64,000 nt of DNA, taken from positions 177,659 to 241,658 of the forward strand of contig JANWVT010000004.1 of the NCBI GenBank assembly GCA_025056255.1. Direction: 5' to 3'. A model generated the notes under the pieces. The model made no database searches. It was not told the origin of the DNA and worked only from the letters and a program-made list of their open reading frames with translations. Origin of the DNA: Bernardetiaceae bacterium. Lineage in GTDB: Bacteria > Bacteroidota > Bacteroidia > Cytophagales > Thermoflexibacteraceae. Positions 44,901-52,595 of this stretch are shown here, piece by piece. The stretch's first letter is position 1. Every line of letters begins with the position of its first letter. The position numbers were made by a program, and so were the translations under genes.

Positions 44901-45415
44901 ACACTATTGACAAAGTTCATAAACGTGCGGCTAAACAAGTTCTGGCTGGTAGCAAAAGTAGCTGCACCTGCATTAAAGGAAGTTGCCGCAGGACCGGCAA
45001 TGGAAATAATGCCACCTTCAAATACTAAGTTGGCAGGTGTTGTTACAGCCGTACTGGTCCAAGAAGCCAAGGAGTCCACGCGCACCATGCCTTTGAAGTT
45101 GGTAGTGCCGGCATTATTGTTATCCACAAAAGAAGCATTAGAGGAAATGCGCGTATTCCCATTCACGGTAAAGTTGAGTCCTTGTACAGTTAATGTAAAA
45201 CCGGGGTTGACTGTCAGATTATTGCAAGCCGCTGCAACATCAACTGTGCAGTTGGCAGCAATAATAACGTTTTCAGTAGCAGTAGGCACACTGGAAGATG
45301 ACCAGTTTGCTGGGTTACTCCAATTACCAGCAGTTGTAAAGGTATTTTGTGCTATGGCATTGGGTATACTGCCCCAAATCCAAGCAATCATTGCAAGAAG
45401 TAAAGTTAGCCTCAT
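41906..45415 (-). CDS. Large glycine-rich secreted protein with type IX sorting domain
   Basis: 1169 residues. A signal peptide (about 1-22) is followed by a G8-like segment (NWSNPANWSSSSVPTATENVII, near residues 30-60), long beta-rich Ser/Thr/Asn regions, and a glycine-rich stretch (about 740-960) with runs such as GGGGGG and GGSNFGAGADGG. The C-terminal part has a cohesin-like FGAERSGEREARIYWTTVSERNHAGFEVQ segment and a type A T9SS domain (1090-1169, IFPNPTSQDQLYL... YLFKIKVGTDEYVEKIVIQ). It is probably a surface adhesin or matrix protein delivered by the T9SS. Confidence 0.85.
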   Translation of the reverse strand: MRLTLLLAMIAWIWGSIPNAIAQNTFTTAGNWSNPANWSSSSVPTATENVIIAANCTVDVAAACNNLTVNPGFTLTVQGLNFTVNGNTRISSNASFVDNNNAGTTNFKGMVRVDSLASWTSTAVTTPANLVFEGGIISIAGPAATSFNAGAATFATSQNLFSRTFMNFVNSVVIGAGAIVNSQALVRIYGTLNGANAASTWQQKRWYRHHPAFGPFGTPDTKEAGGTLEYNNATQPMNTGDFDVNYFLSTVNYTRNSSPQTVRAVHYYNLGLFNGTNGATNPKTITVPAGELRVDGILTIYDARFIVAGSGRLKVVRSSIGRNGRFIYNSTDRNNAVGGFNTMDYYTGQFDHVDATGNTTLSSNNNTFTFSSSSREFTFMRGPGPGGVFAVKTTDFTTAPTFVIIQAEISTRTIGDYTNAAELMIGNGFTDDLTRHDPPTARLRFNLVNGNQFSITHPDGTSTTSANQSGTQTLTWVVNRSGAAQTYTAPDGTSEGVANNTVDVWLGTTKFVNDIAMANSGQAINDIKFVFDNGNSNNNVHGINNPNQSYITLRNLRIFTGNLPAGQIGGIVNRYAQVTAINTARTSFTVNSSTGFNPGDRILIIQMKGATIDATSPATNPNFGTITDYNSAGRYEFATVSTVPNATTIDIMAATTHTFDPAGRVQIVRVPSFTDVTVVAPLTAPPWNGTTGGVLALWVSGTLTLNSDIDVSCMGFRGGAVSTSNGSCRDATWATNNNQWGGKGEGIAETTFNRGRSKLTNGGGGGNPHNSGGGGGSNFGAGADGGRQWNCTGVPNDNGCADNPNGNPTSNNGGKGGQSLDYSAYRLFLGGGGGGGQQNNDVATPGGNGGGIVIIHGNTFVGNGYSIMANGQSVLAGAGGDSSGGGGGGGSILLIGPTYTTNIRLYASGGKGGDVEYSSCHGNGGGGGGGLVRLTVPLPPVMSIYNNGGVSSRNSNNSDCALQGNAYFCAEASGLGGALFENLTPFPVEISQFGAERSGEREARIYWTTVSERNHAGFEVQKSRDGIHFTTFSSIYGEGGDSFTTRHYEAFDQEPHYGANYYRLKQIDKDGTVSFSKIAVVYFDHRVINGARIFPNPTSQDQLYLRVEKTDAAVAVMGFDLAGRPIAVDAEKTALGEYRLHLRRQLPQGLYLFKIKVGTDEYVEKIVIQ

Positions 45416-46368
45416 GTTCGTAAATAATTTACTTTTTCAAATATAACGTTGTTAATTTAAAATTGAATAATTTCAATATAACATCTTGCTTATTTCAAAT
45501 GTAATATTAATAACGATAATTAACAAAATTAGGTTTCATGTGCATTTTAAAAAATCACTTTATGGATGCCCAAATATAAACAGTAGAAAATCTTTGAACG
45601 TTTTTTCAATTAAAAAACTGAACAAATTAAATATTTGATTTGTAAAATTTAAATACAAATGATTGTTAAATAGTAAAATTTATTGTATTTTTTTAACAAA
45701 AAGCTAATTTTTAGGTGCTTAAAACATCAATTTAGCTTACTCGAACGCATTATAAAAAATATACAACTGCATTTTAGTTCCAAAACGCAACATTAAATAA
45801 TTTTGTTTTTTTATTAAAAAAAATTACTTTAATTGAATAATATATACAAAAAAGAAATAAAGCGGTTGTTCCATACGAAATATCAAACTAAAACATACTT
45901 ATGTATTTTTTTTGACTCTTTTATGTGCTCAAAACGCAATTAGGTGTTACAACAAACAAAGTGTACTTTATTTATCCAAAAAAATGTTTTTTAGAGTTGT
46001 TCTCTTTGAAAAATTATATTTTTAGCATGAGTGCTATTTTCACAGCAAGTATGGAGTAACAACGCTTTAAAAATGCATGAGGCATGCTGCCAGAGGTATT
46101 TTTGTGCAGATATTAAAGTTTTAGAGTGGTAAACAGGTCAGCATTGTATATCACAACTTTCATCATGCTATTCACTTGAACGAAAATTATGCAATTAAAT
46201 ATTTGAAAAATTCAATTCCTGCGTTATGATTCTTCGCCTCTGCACAAACAACCATTTTTCATTTGTGTGCACGGTGCACAAGCACTGTCTATTTCAGGCT
46301 CGTAAATCTTCAAAAGTAAGCGAGATTTTTACTAAGCTATTAGCTGACTTGCAGGGTGCGGATAGTCG
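45416..46368. other. AT-rich non-coding tract upstream of the large secreted protein gene
   Basis: About 950 bases with no credible gene on either strand. 45420-46190 is much richer in A and T than the surroundings, with many runs of A or T (for example near 45650, 45805 and 45910). The next 180 bases contain the palindrome TGTGCACGGTGCACA (46266-46280) and a CTCTGCACAAACAAC segment resembling R2. One TTTATCCAA sequence at 45970 is not enough to suggest an origin. Confidence 0.6.
45438..45445 (-). promoter_or_regulatory. Predicted -7 element TATATTTG
   Basis: Exact TAnnTTTG match on the minus strand, 22 bases before the ATG at 45415. No clear -33 element. The A/T-rich setting raises the chance of a random match. 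Confidence 0.4.
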
Positions 46369-46893
46369 TCATTTTGAGGGAGGCGTTTTTTTAAAAAATA
46401 ATCCTACTGCCATTCCAATCACCAAGCCAATAGCAGCTGTTTTAATCCATTCGTCTAAGGCAATATCGGCAGCGGTGATGCGTTCTATCGCCTGTAAATT
46501 GTTAGCATATGCTTGGCTACCCATTTGTTCCACCATCACAACCCGATGGCGCACCATCCAATTGTTCAGCTCAGCACGATGCAGCATCAGCATATTGGGT
46601 AGAATGTACGCCAATAATCCGTACACTACTGCTGCATACGTGGCAGCGGCAACAATAGCAGTAAGCACTCCTAAAAATATGGCTTGCCAGCCGTGTAGCC
46701 ACCCGCCCATGTGTTGTTTGCGAAAATGCCACAATCCAAACATCAACACAAGGGCATACAGGGGCATGAACATCAGTTTGTATTGTCCAAAAGGATTTAA
46801 CTGAAAGCCATACAATACTACCAGAAAAACAGCCATTGCAGTTGCTGCTGCCATGCCAGTGGCGATTGCCGTTAGGAGAAGTTTATGTTTCAT
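46369..46893 (-). CDS. DUF4199 family membrane protein
   Basis: 174 residues from ATG 46893. Four hydrophobic segments (about 8-28, 36-56, 68-95, 142-165) with MAVFLVVLYGFQLNPFGQYK near the N-terminus and a long central hydrophilic helix (AELNNWMVRHR) match DUF4199, a Bacteroidota membrane family of unknown function. The frame is open to 46953, but the promoter at 46897-46904 favours 46893. It diverges from lgt. Confidence 0.75.
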   Translation of the reverse strand: MKHKLLLTAIATGMAAATAMAVFLVVLYGFQLNPFGQYKLMFMPLYALVLMFGLWHFRKQHMGGWLHGWQAIFLGVLTAIVAAATYAAVVYGLLAYILPNMLMLHRAELNNWMVRHRVVMVEQMGSQAYANNLQAIERITAADIALDEWIKTAAIGLVIGMAVGLFFKKTPPSK

Positions 46894-46896
46894 GTG

Positions 46897-46904
46897 CAAA
46901 ACTA
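46897..46904 (-). promoter_or_regulatory. Predicted -7 element TAGTTTTG of the DUF4199 gene
   Basis: Exact TAnnTTTG match on the minus strand, three bases before the ATG at 46893, implying a leaderless mRNA. It lies 25 bases from the lgt element. Confidence 0.5.
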
Positions 46905-46929
46905 CGTATTCTTTTGGGTTTGGTTTTTC

Positions 46930-46937
46930 TATCTTTG
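46930..46937 (+). promoter_or_regulatory. Predicted lgt -7 element TATCTTTG
   Basis: Exact TAnnTTTG match, six bases before the lgt ATG at 46944, implying a leaderless mRNA. Confidence 0.55.
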
Positions 46938-46943
46938 CCCCAT

Positions 46944-47756
46944 ATGGAAGCACTCACACTATTAGCTTTTGTTGACTGGAATGTTGAGCCAGAAATTTTC
47001 TCAATAGGTCCGTTCACCGTTCGTTGGTATGGTTTGCTGTTTGCGCTGGGCTTTTTTGTAGGGCAATTTATCATGGCACACATCTATCGGTTGGAAGGTA
47101 AGCCAGAGTCGGACTTGGAAAAGCTCATGGTTTACATGATTGTTTCCACAGTGGTAGGTGCGCGGTTAGGACACTGCCTGTTCTATCAGCCCGACTACTA
47201 TTTGGCGCACCCGATAGATATTCTCAAAGTTTGGGAAGGCGGACTTGCCAGTCATGGTGCTACCATCGGAATTTTGCTAGGGCTGTGGCTCTACACGCGC
47301 AAGCGCCCCAACCAACCTTATTTGTGGCTGCTCGACCGAATTGTGATTGTGGTAGCACTGGGTGGCGGCTTTATCCGCTTAGGCAACCTGATGAATTCGG
47401 AAATTATTGGAAAGCCTACCGATGTACCATGGGCTTTTATTTTTCACAAGGTAGATGAACTGCCGCGCCACCCAGCACAGCTCTACGAAGCTATCTCCTG
47501 TTTTTTGCTATTTGGTGCACTCTATTTCAGCTATCACCAGACCAAAGCCCAAACTCCTACTGGTAGGCTATTTGGCTTGTTTGTATGGGTATTGTTCAGC
47601 CTACGCATTTTCTATGAATTTTTCAAGGAAAATCAGGTACCCTTTGAAGAGGGGCTACCGCTGAATATGGGACAAATGTTAAGCATTCCATTAGTAATAG
47701 CCGGTCTATGGATTTACATCCGCTCATTTCTTCCAACTAAGCCTACCACCGCTTAA
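46944..47756 (+). CDS. lgt: Prolipoprotein diacylglyceryl transferase
   Basis: 270 residues, seven membrane segments. It transfers diacylglycerol from phosphatidylglycerol to the lipobox Cys of prolipoproteins in the inner membrane. Family motifs: FTVRWYGLLFALGF, GARLGHCLFY, WEGGLASHGATIG (essential His) and FIRLGNLMNSEIIGK, the GxxGNxxNxExxG signature. PRHPAQLYEAI is also conserved. ATG 46944 is chosen because the upstream frame (from 46836) crosses the promoter and divergent gene. It is followed by two exported proteins and menA on the same strand. Confidence 0.94.
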   Translation: MEALTLLAFVDWNVEPEIFSIGPFTVRWYGLLFALGFFVGQFIMAHIYRLEGKPESDLEKLMVYMIVSTVVGARLGHCLFYQPDYYLAHPIDILKVWEGGLASHGATIGILLGLWLYTRKRPNQPYLWLLDRIVIVVALGGGFIRLGNLMNSEIIGKPTDVPWAFIFHKVDELPRHPAQLYEAISCFLLFGALYFSYHQTKAQTPTGRLFGLFVWVLFSLRIFYEFFKENQVPFEEGLPLNMGQMLSIPLVIAGLWIYIRSFLPTKPTTA

Positions 47757-47802
47757 ATTGGCAAAACATTTGAATAACGAATTACACCAAATTTATTCCG
47801 GT

Positions 47803-48387
47803 ATGAATCATCTGACCAAGTCTGTTTTAGTGCTGGTGTTTTTACTGGCAACAGCCTTGCCACTGCAAGCACAATCTGTCAACATTACCCCTGAACGCAA
47901 ACGCGCCATTGACTCCTTAGCATTGGAAAAGGTGCGAGACCTGAGCAAGTATATCAGCATCATTGGCGACAAAGCAACTCCCCTGACCGAATCGCAGCGC
48001 GTTATTGAACGCACTATGGAGCTGTTTATGGAGGGTGCACAAATGGGCGTGTCTTCATTGAATCGAAAAGGCGTTCGCTACTATCCTGTTCAAAAATACT
48101 TAGAGCGGCTGCGCGCGCTCAACTATCAACGCGTCAATATAGAATGGTACAACATTCAGTATATCAGCGATTTAGTGCAACAACCCGATGGCAGGTTTGT
48201 AGGTGTTATCACTATTTACCAACGATTTGAGGGCGTCATGGAAGACGGCATGCGCTATGTGGACGTAACCAAAAAAGACATTACTGTTTACGTAGAACGC
48301 AAGCAGCAGCAAATTGGCGGTCGGTTAATTGGCTTTTGGGACGTGCTACTGGGCGACATTAAGGTAACTGAAACCCGACGAGGTTAA
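47803..48387 (+). CDS. Hypothetical exported protein
   Basis: 194 residues from ATG 47803, which gives a standard signal peptide ending near LQAQS. The mature protein is mixed alpha/beta: a helical region (TPERKRAIDSLALEKVRDLSKY), a regular segment with KYLERLRALNYQRVNIEWYNI, and paired strands (FVGVITIYQRFEGV, KDITVYVERKQQ). No family recognised. The next gene starts two bases after the stop, so the two are coupled. Confidence 0.75.
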   Translation: MNHLTKSVLVLVFLLATALPLQAQSVNITPERKRAIDSLALEKVRDLSKYISIIGDKATPLTESQRVIERTMELFMEGAQMGVSSLNRKGVRYYPVQKYLERLRALNYQRVNIEWYNIQYISDLVQQPDGRFVGVITIYQRFEGVMEDGMRYVDVTKKDITVYVERKQQQIGGRLIGFWDVLLGDIKVTETRRG

Positions 48388-48389
48388 AT

Positions 48390-49232
48390 ATGTTAGCTCG
48401 GTTGCTCATTAGTTTGCCGATAGTTATATGGCTCCTCGCCAGTAGTAGTTTTTTACAAGCCCAAAAAATTGCTACTGGCGACATCACCGACCTGTATGCT
48501 GCCACTAAGCAACTTTCGCAGTTCATTAAGCGGTTCAATAACGAAGAAGACCGCCAAGGAGTAGCTTACGCCCCTAACAGCAAACTATACCGCGAACCTG
48601 AACAACGCAAACAGTATTTGAAGTGGCTGTTTGATGACCAAAGCGCTAGCATTTCTCCCTCTTTGAAAACAGCATTCATTGCTGATATTACGCGCCACGA
48701 ACGACCTATCTATTTAGATTTTTTTGGAAGCGATTGGTTTGCAGAAGTAAAAATTACCGTCAGCTACAGCGGAAAAGAAGAAGAAGCCATTCTGTTCATG
48801 GTGTTGGAAAAAGAAAGAAACGGATATAAGTGGGTGATAGACCGTGTTTATTTTCGCCCCTATGCTCCCTATTTAAAACCTGTTACCAAAAATCAGAACA
48901 ACTTTTTACACCCTCAAAGCCACGAATTGGGCTTTATGAATCTTAATCGGATATTTGAGTCGCCTTTACATGTGGAAGATTACACATCAAAAGGCTATCA
49001 ATCACCTACGCATTTAGATATATTTTTGTATGACCTTCGGCGTGGTGCCATTAAGTTTGTCACTGTTCAAGATACGCGCTTTCACTTTTTTCAAATTCCG
49101 GGATGGTATTTTGAAATAGCCTACTTCAACCGCTCGGGGCTCAATAGTGGCTGGTTAATTAGCAATTTAGTACAAGTGCCTACGGAACAGAAAGAGCTGA
49201 TGCTCAACTACGTGTACCGTGAAAATAGGTGA
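48390..49232 (+). CDS. Hypothetical exported protein
   Basis: 280 residues with a signal peptide (MLARLLISLPIVIWLLASSSFLQAQK). The body has a helical first half (AATKQLSQFIKRFNNEEDR) and a beta-rich second half (WFAEVKITVSYSGKEEEAILFMVLEKERNGYKWVIDRVYF) that resembles an NTF2-like or cystatin-like fold, but no family is recognised. It sits two bases after the previous unknown gene and one base before the menA start, so all three are likely one operon with lgt. Confidence 0.75.
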   Translation: MLARLLISLPIVIWLLASSSFLQAQKIATGDITDLYAATKQLSQFIKRFNNEEDRQGVAYAPNSKLYREPEQRKQYLKWLFDDQSASISPSLKTAFIADITRHERPIYLDFFGSDWFAEVKITVSYSGKEEEAILFMVLEKERNGYKWVIDRVYFRPYAPYLKPVTKNQNNFLHPQSHELGFMNLNRIFESPLHVEDYTSKGYQSPTHLDIFLYDLRRGAIKFVTVQDTRFHFFQIPGWYFEIAYFNRSGLNSGWLISNLVQVPTEQKELMLNYVYRENR

Positions 49233-49233
49233 T

Positions 49234-50145
49234 ATGAACACATCTGTCAAAGCATGGATAAGGGCTTTTCGCTTGCGCACCTTGCCGCTTTCACTGGCAA
49301 GTATTTTTTTGGGTAGTTGGTTGGCAGCGGCTCAGGGTAGCTTTCGCTGGCAGGTGTTTTTCTGGTGTGTACTCACCACTATGTTGTTGCAGATACTCTC
49401 TAACCTTGCCAACGACTACGGCGACTTTGTGCATGGTGCCGATACTGCTACGGGGCGGCAAGGTCCTGCCCGAGCAGTTCAATCGGGTATAATCAGCCCA
49501 CAAGCCATGCAACGCGGCATTCTGATTTGTGCCCTGTTAACCTTTGGCGCCGGCATTGCTTTGCTATACACAGCTTTTAGCGGCTTTCAGCCTATTTTTT
49601 GGCTTTTCTTAGGCTTAGGATTGGCATCTATCGCTGCTGCCATCACCTACACAGCCGGCGCAAAACCCTACGGCTACATAGGTTTGGGCGACCTCTCCGT
49701 ACTGATTTTCTTCGGCTGGGTAGGCGTAATAGGCTCGTATTACCTGCACACCTTAGCATGGCAAACCATGTTGCTGTTGCCTGCTACCGCCTGTGGGCTC
49801 TTAGCTGTTGCTGTGTTGAATATCAACAACATACGCGACATCCACTCGGACAAAGCAGCAGGAAAGCGCTCTATACCGGTGCGACTGGGAACAGACCGCG
49901 CCGTGCTGTACCATTGGCTGCTATTGGGCGGCGCATTGGGCTGTGCATTGGTGTATGCCCTACTGCTTAGAAAAGGATTTTATCCCTTGCTGTTCGTAGG
50001 AGCTGTTCCTGCATTAGTACGAAATGGACTGGCTGTTAGCCGATTGCGAAACCACCCCAGTATTGACCTATATTTGAAACAAATGGCGCTCAGCGCCTTG
50101 TTGTTCGTTACCCTACTGGGCTTGGGCGTATATTTGGCAAGTTGA
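49234..50145 (+). CDS. menA: 1,4-dihydroxy-2-naphthoate polyprenyltransferase
   Basis: 303 residues, eight or nine membrane segments, UbiA superfamily. It prenylates 1,4-dihydroxy-2-naphthoate in menaquinone synthesis. The substrate-binding Asp motif is NDYGDFVHGADTATGRQGPARAVQSG (about residues 60-85), typical of MenA, and the second motif is NNIRDIHSDKAAGKRSIPVRLG. ATG 49234 is preferred; a second Met lies five codons upstream. The last 33 bases overlap the end of the convergent C69 gene. Confidence 0.9.
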   Translation: MNTSVKAWIRAFRLRTLPLSLASIFLGSWLAAAQGSFRWQVFFWCVLTTMLLQILSNLANDYGDFVHGADTATGRQGPARAVQSGIISPQAMQRGILICALLTFGAGIALLYTAFSGFQPIFWLFLGLGLASIAAAITYTAGAKPYGYIGLGDLSVLIFFGWVGVIGSYYLHTLAWQTMLLLPATACGLLAVAVLNINNIRDIHSDKAAGKRSIPVRLGTDRAVLYHWLLLGGALGCALVYALLLRKGFYPLLFVGAVPALVRNGLAVSRLRNHPSIDLYLKQMALSALLFVTLLGLGVYLAS

Positions 50146-51372
50146 TTGAGATAGGCACTTAGCAAGCCACTGCCGCACGGCTAACAATGTTTCATAGGTA
50201 AGTTGTGCCAATTGGTCAGCAGGAGTCTGCTGGTATTGTTGCCAAATATGGTGTTGCAAATCGGCACGCGTTTCTTCCAGCCAAGCATGTCGCTTAGGAT
50301 AGTCTTTGGCTACCCAGTCTTGTAAACGCTTTGCTTGCCACCACAGCGAGTGGTCGGGCTGAGCAGTTGGCGTAAGCCAGTCTGCGGGTATTTCGGCGCC
50401 AAAAACGAACGGCACAAATACCGACATACAAGGATGCGGAGTGCCGGTTAACCACACAACAGGAGGACTGGCACTACTAATGTGAGCAACCATGCTCCCC
50501 GTTGTGCTATTGGGATTGAGCAAGCCTGTGGCATGCATGCAAATATCGGCTGTTGTCGCTTTGGCAGGTTTGAACTGCGGATGTGGCAAATGATGCGTTG
50601 CCAGAACATCGAAAAAATGGGCGGCAGTAAGTTTGCCTTGGTTGGCAATAAGCCAGTTATAAGTGCATGCTTGCCGTGCTTTGCCGCGCCCAAGCCCGGT
50701 ATAGAGCCAATCGCTAAATGCATGGCTGAAATGTAGGGGTTGCGCTCCACTCCACCAACCTTTGGCTCTGGCAAAGGCTGCTGCTCCACTACTTAGGGCA
50801 TCAGCATCAGTTCCAATAGACAAGCGGTTAGAAATAGCATAGCAAGCATCTACTCGCCGATATGCCCAATGCCTATCCACTGTTTCCAGTACATAAGCAT
50901 TTTGTGCATCGGCAATCAAAAAACTATTGTGATAGTAGAAGCGCTTGTTGCGATAGCCACCACAGGCATCCTGTCCGTAAGTCTCTAATAGTTGAATGAT
51001 GTTGAGCAAAGCCTCCCAAGCTGTTTTAGAACGTTCCAATGCTAAGCGCAACAAGTCCATGCCGGTAAGTCCAGTATTGTTGCGCAAAATGCGGACGCGC
51101 GTAAAAACAGCTTCATTACCAATGGCTACTCCCCATTCGTTTACCCCCATCTCAGCCCCCCACATTTGAAATGGACGGGAAAGGATGCAGGCGTATGTTT
51201 CTGCTACCTGCGGCAAGCTAATGAAAGTAGCAGTGCAGTATTGTTCATGACAAATCCGGCGAGGCACTATGCTGATGGCTTGCGCCTCATCGGGCTCTCG
51301 GTCGGAGTTTTTAGCCAGAATAGTAGCGCCACTGGCAGTAGCTGAAGGCAAAGCAACCAACGTATCGCACAT
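50113..51372 (-). CDS. C69 family dipeptidase (secernin-like)
   Basis: 419 residues. The start at ATG 51372 gives MCDTLVALPSA: Cys2 becomes the catalytic N-terminal nucleophile after Met removal, as in the peptidase U34/C69 and secernin families. Downstream family features are TILAKNSDREPDEAQ, EMGVNEWGVAIGNEAVFT and the long C-terminal domain (about 250-410). A second ATG nine bases upstream would put the Cys inside the chain, so it is rejected. It probably cleaves dipeptides in the cytoplasm. It converges with menA. Confidence 0.87.
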   Translation of the reverse strand: MCDTLVALPSATASGATILAKNSDREPDEAQAISIVPRRICHEQYCTATFISLPQVAETYACILSRPFQMWGAEMGVNEWGVAIGNEAVFTRVRILRNNTGLTGMDLLRLALERSKTAWEALLNIIQLLETYGQDACGGYRNKRFYYHNSFLIADAQNAYVLETVDRHWAYRRVDACYAISNRLSIGTDADALSSGAAAFARAKGWWSGAQPLHFSHAFSDWLYTGLGRGKARQACTYNWLIANQGKLTAAHFFDVLATHHLPHPQFKPAKATTADICMHATGLLNPNSTTGSMVAHISSASPPVVWLTGTPHPCMSVFVPFVFGAEIPADWLTPTAQPDHSLWWQAKRLQDWVAKDYPKRHAWLEETRADLQHHIWQQYQQTPADQLAQLTYETLLAVRQWLAKCLSQSTCQIYAQAQ

Positions 51373-51423
51373 AACAATCATGTTTGCATCTGTAAATTAG
51401 GAAATGTTCAATTGCTTTTTGCA

Positions 51424-51454
51424 TTGCTACTGCCAGTACTTCTGCCTAATTTCG
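51424..51454 (+). promoter_or_regulatory. Possible promoter of the yggS-like gene
   Basis: TTG at 51424-51426 and TAATTTCG at 51447-51454 are 20 bases apart. The second differs from TAnnTTTG at one position. The ATG follows five bases later. Confidence 0.35.
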
Positions 51455-51459
51455 CTGGT

Positions 51460-52107
51460 ATGATTCGCACAGAAGTTATTCAAGCTGTTTTAGAAGAACT
51501 AAAGCCCTACAATGCTACGTTAGTAGCTGTTACTAAAACGCGCTCCATAGAAGACCTACAAGCACTCTACCAATTAGGGCTGCACATTTTTGGCGAAAAC
51601 CGCGTGCAAGAAATGCTTCCCAAGCGCGAAGCACTGCCTAACGATATTCAGTGGCACCTCATTGGGCATTTGCAAACTAACAAAGTGAAATATATTGCGC
51701 CGTTTATTGCCTTGATTCATTCGGTAGATAGCTTTAAACTGCTGCAAGAAATCAACAAACACGCTCAAAAACACAACCGAACCATTGCCTGTTTGCTACA
51801 AATGCACATTGCACAAGAAGAAACCAAGTTTGGGATGGATGAGCGAGAGCTATTTACCATGCTTGAGTCGCCTGAGCTGTTAGAACTGGAAAATATTCGC
51901 ATTGCCGGCTTAATGGGCATGGCATCAAACACTGACGATATGCAACAGGTGCGCCGTGAATTTGCCGGCTTGCGCCAAACCTTCGAAAAACTCAAATATT
52001 GGCTGCCCGACATACACATCTTGTCTATGGGTATGAGCAACGACTATCGCATTGCCTTAGAAGAAGGCAGTAACATGGTGCGCATAGGTAGCAAGTTGTT
52101 TGCTTGA
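51460..52107 (+). CDS. yggS: YggS/PROSC family PLP homeostasis protein
   Basis: 215 residues. The PLP-binding Lys is K26 in LVAVTKTRSIEDL, and the rest of the alanine-racemase-like barrel is marked by HIFGENRVQEMLPK, WHLIGHLQTNKVK, KFGMD and LSMGMSNDYRIALEEGSNMVRIGSKLF. It buffers pyridoxal phosphate and affects amino-acid and keto-acid balance. ATG 51460 is chosen from the domain start; the frame upstream (from 51412) adds only hydrophobic residues without family match. Confidence 0.92.
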   Translation: MIRTEVIQAVLEELKPYNATLVAVTKTRSIEDLQALYQLGLHIFGENRVQEMLPKREALPNDIQWHLIGHLQTNKVKYIAPFIALIHSVDSFKLLQEINKHAQKHNRTIACLLQMHIAQEETKFGMDERELFTMLESPELLELENIRIAGLMGMASNTDDMQQVRREFAGLRQTFEKLKYWLPDIHILSMGMSNDYRIALEEGSNMVRIGSKLFA

Positions 52108-52187
52108 ACAGTACTCAGTTATGCAATAAAATCTTAGAGAGGAAATAGGCAACAGCAAGGTGGAAATAATGCTGCTTCGTGTCTCTG

Positions 52188-52260
52188 CACACACAACAAA
52201 GTAGTTATTGGTGCAAACACAAGTAACAGCAGCGTGCAATGGCGATGCGAAATTTATATT
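52188..52260 (+). repeat. Repeat family R2, copy B
   Basis: It shares CACACACAACAAAG and the ordered blocks GTGCAAACACAA, GCGTGCAATGG and GAAATTTATATT with copy A at 35288-35363. It ends 14 bases before R1 copy 4. Confidence 0.6.
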
Positions 52261-52274
52261 AAAAGCATGTTTAG

Positions 52275-52533
52275 GCTTTACAGGGGCAAACGTTAAAACC
52301 TAAATAAGATAGCAGGATTGACAGGATTGACAGGATTTCGGAGTTTGGATTTCGGAGTTTGGATTTCGGAGTTTGGAGTTGGGGGTTCGGAATGTTGCTC
52401 TTCTACACTCCAAAGTTTTTTTGCTGTTGCATGTATTTCCACGCGCGGTGGGTCAGGATGTGAACAAGGGCGAGAGTGCCTGCATGAATATAAATTTGGC
52501 AAAATGAACCTTATAAAACCTAAACAGCTACTA
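52275..52533 (-). repeat. Dispersed intergenic repeat R1, copy 4, with tandem array
   Basis: Inverted orientation. On the plus strand it starts GCTTTACAGGGGCAAACGTT and ends AAAACCTAAACAGCTACT. The middle holds two AGGATTGAC units and three exact 14-base units TTTCGGAGTTTGGA (52327-52368), then conserved TACACTCCAAAG, TTGCTGTTGCATGTATTTCC, ACGCGCGGTGGGTCAGGAT and CATGAATATAAATTTGGC. Confidence 0.88.
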
Positions 52534-52595
52534 AATTTCTGATCTGAGGCGTTAGTAGCTAACATAAAGTTACCGTAGGAATAAGCGGGGTACAG

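Noticed and set aside
44853..45446. A 197-codon plus-strand frame over the large secreted protein gene
   Set aside because: It is antisense to a gene with a signal peptide and T9SS domain and looks like the usual by-product of Ala/Thr-rich codons.
46226..46804. A 192-codon plus-strand frame across the DUF4199 gene
   Set aside because: Most of it is antisense to the DUF4199 gene, which has a better promoter and family match.
52318..52542. Small protein encoded within R1 copy 4
   Set aside because: The frame is not kept in the other copies because of short indels, so coding is unlikely.
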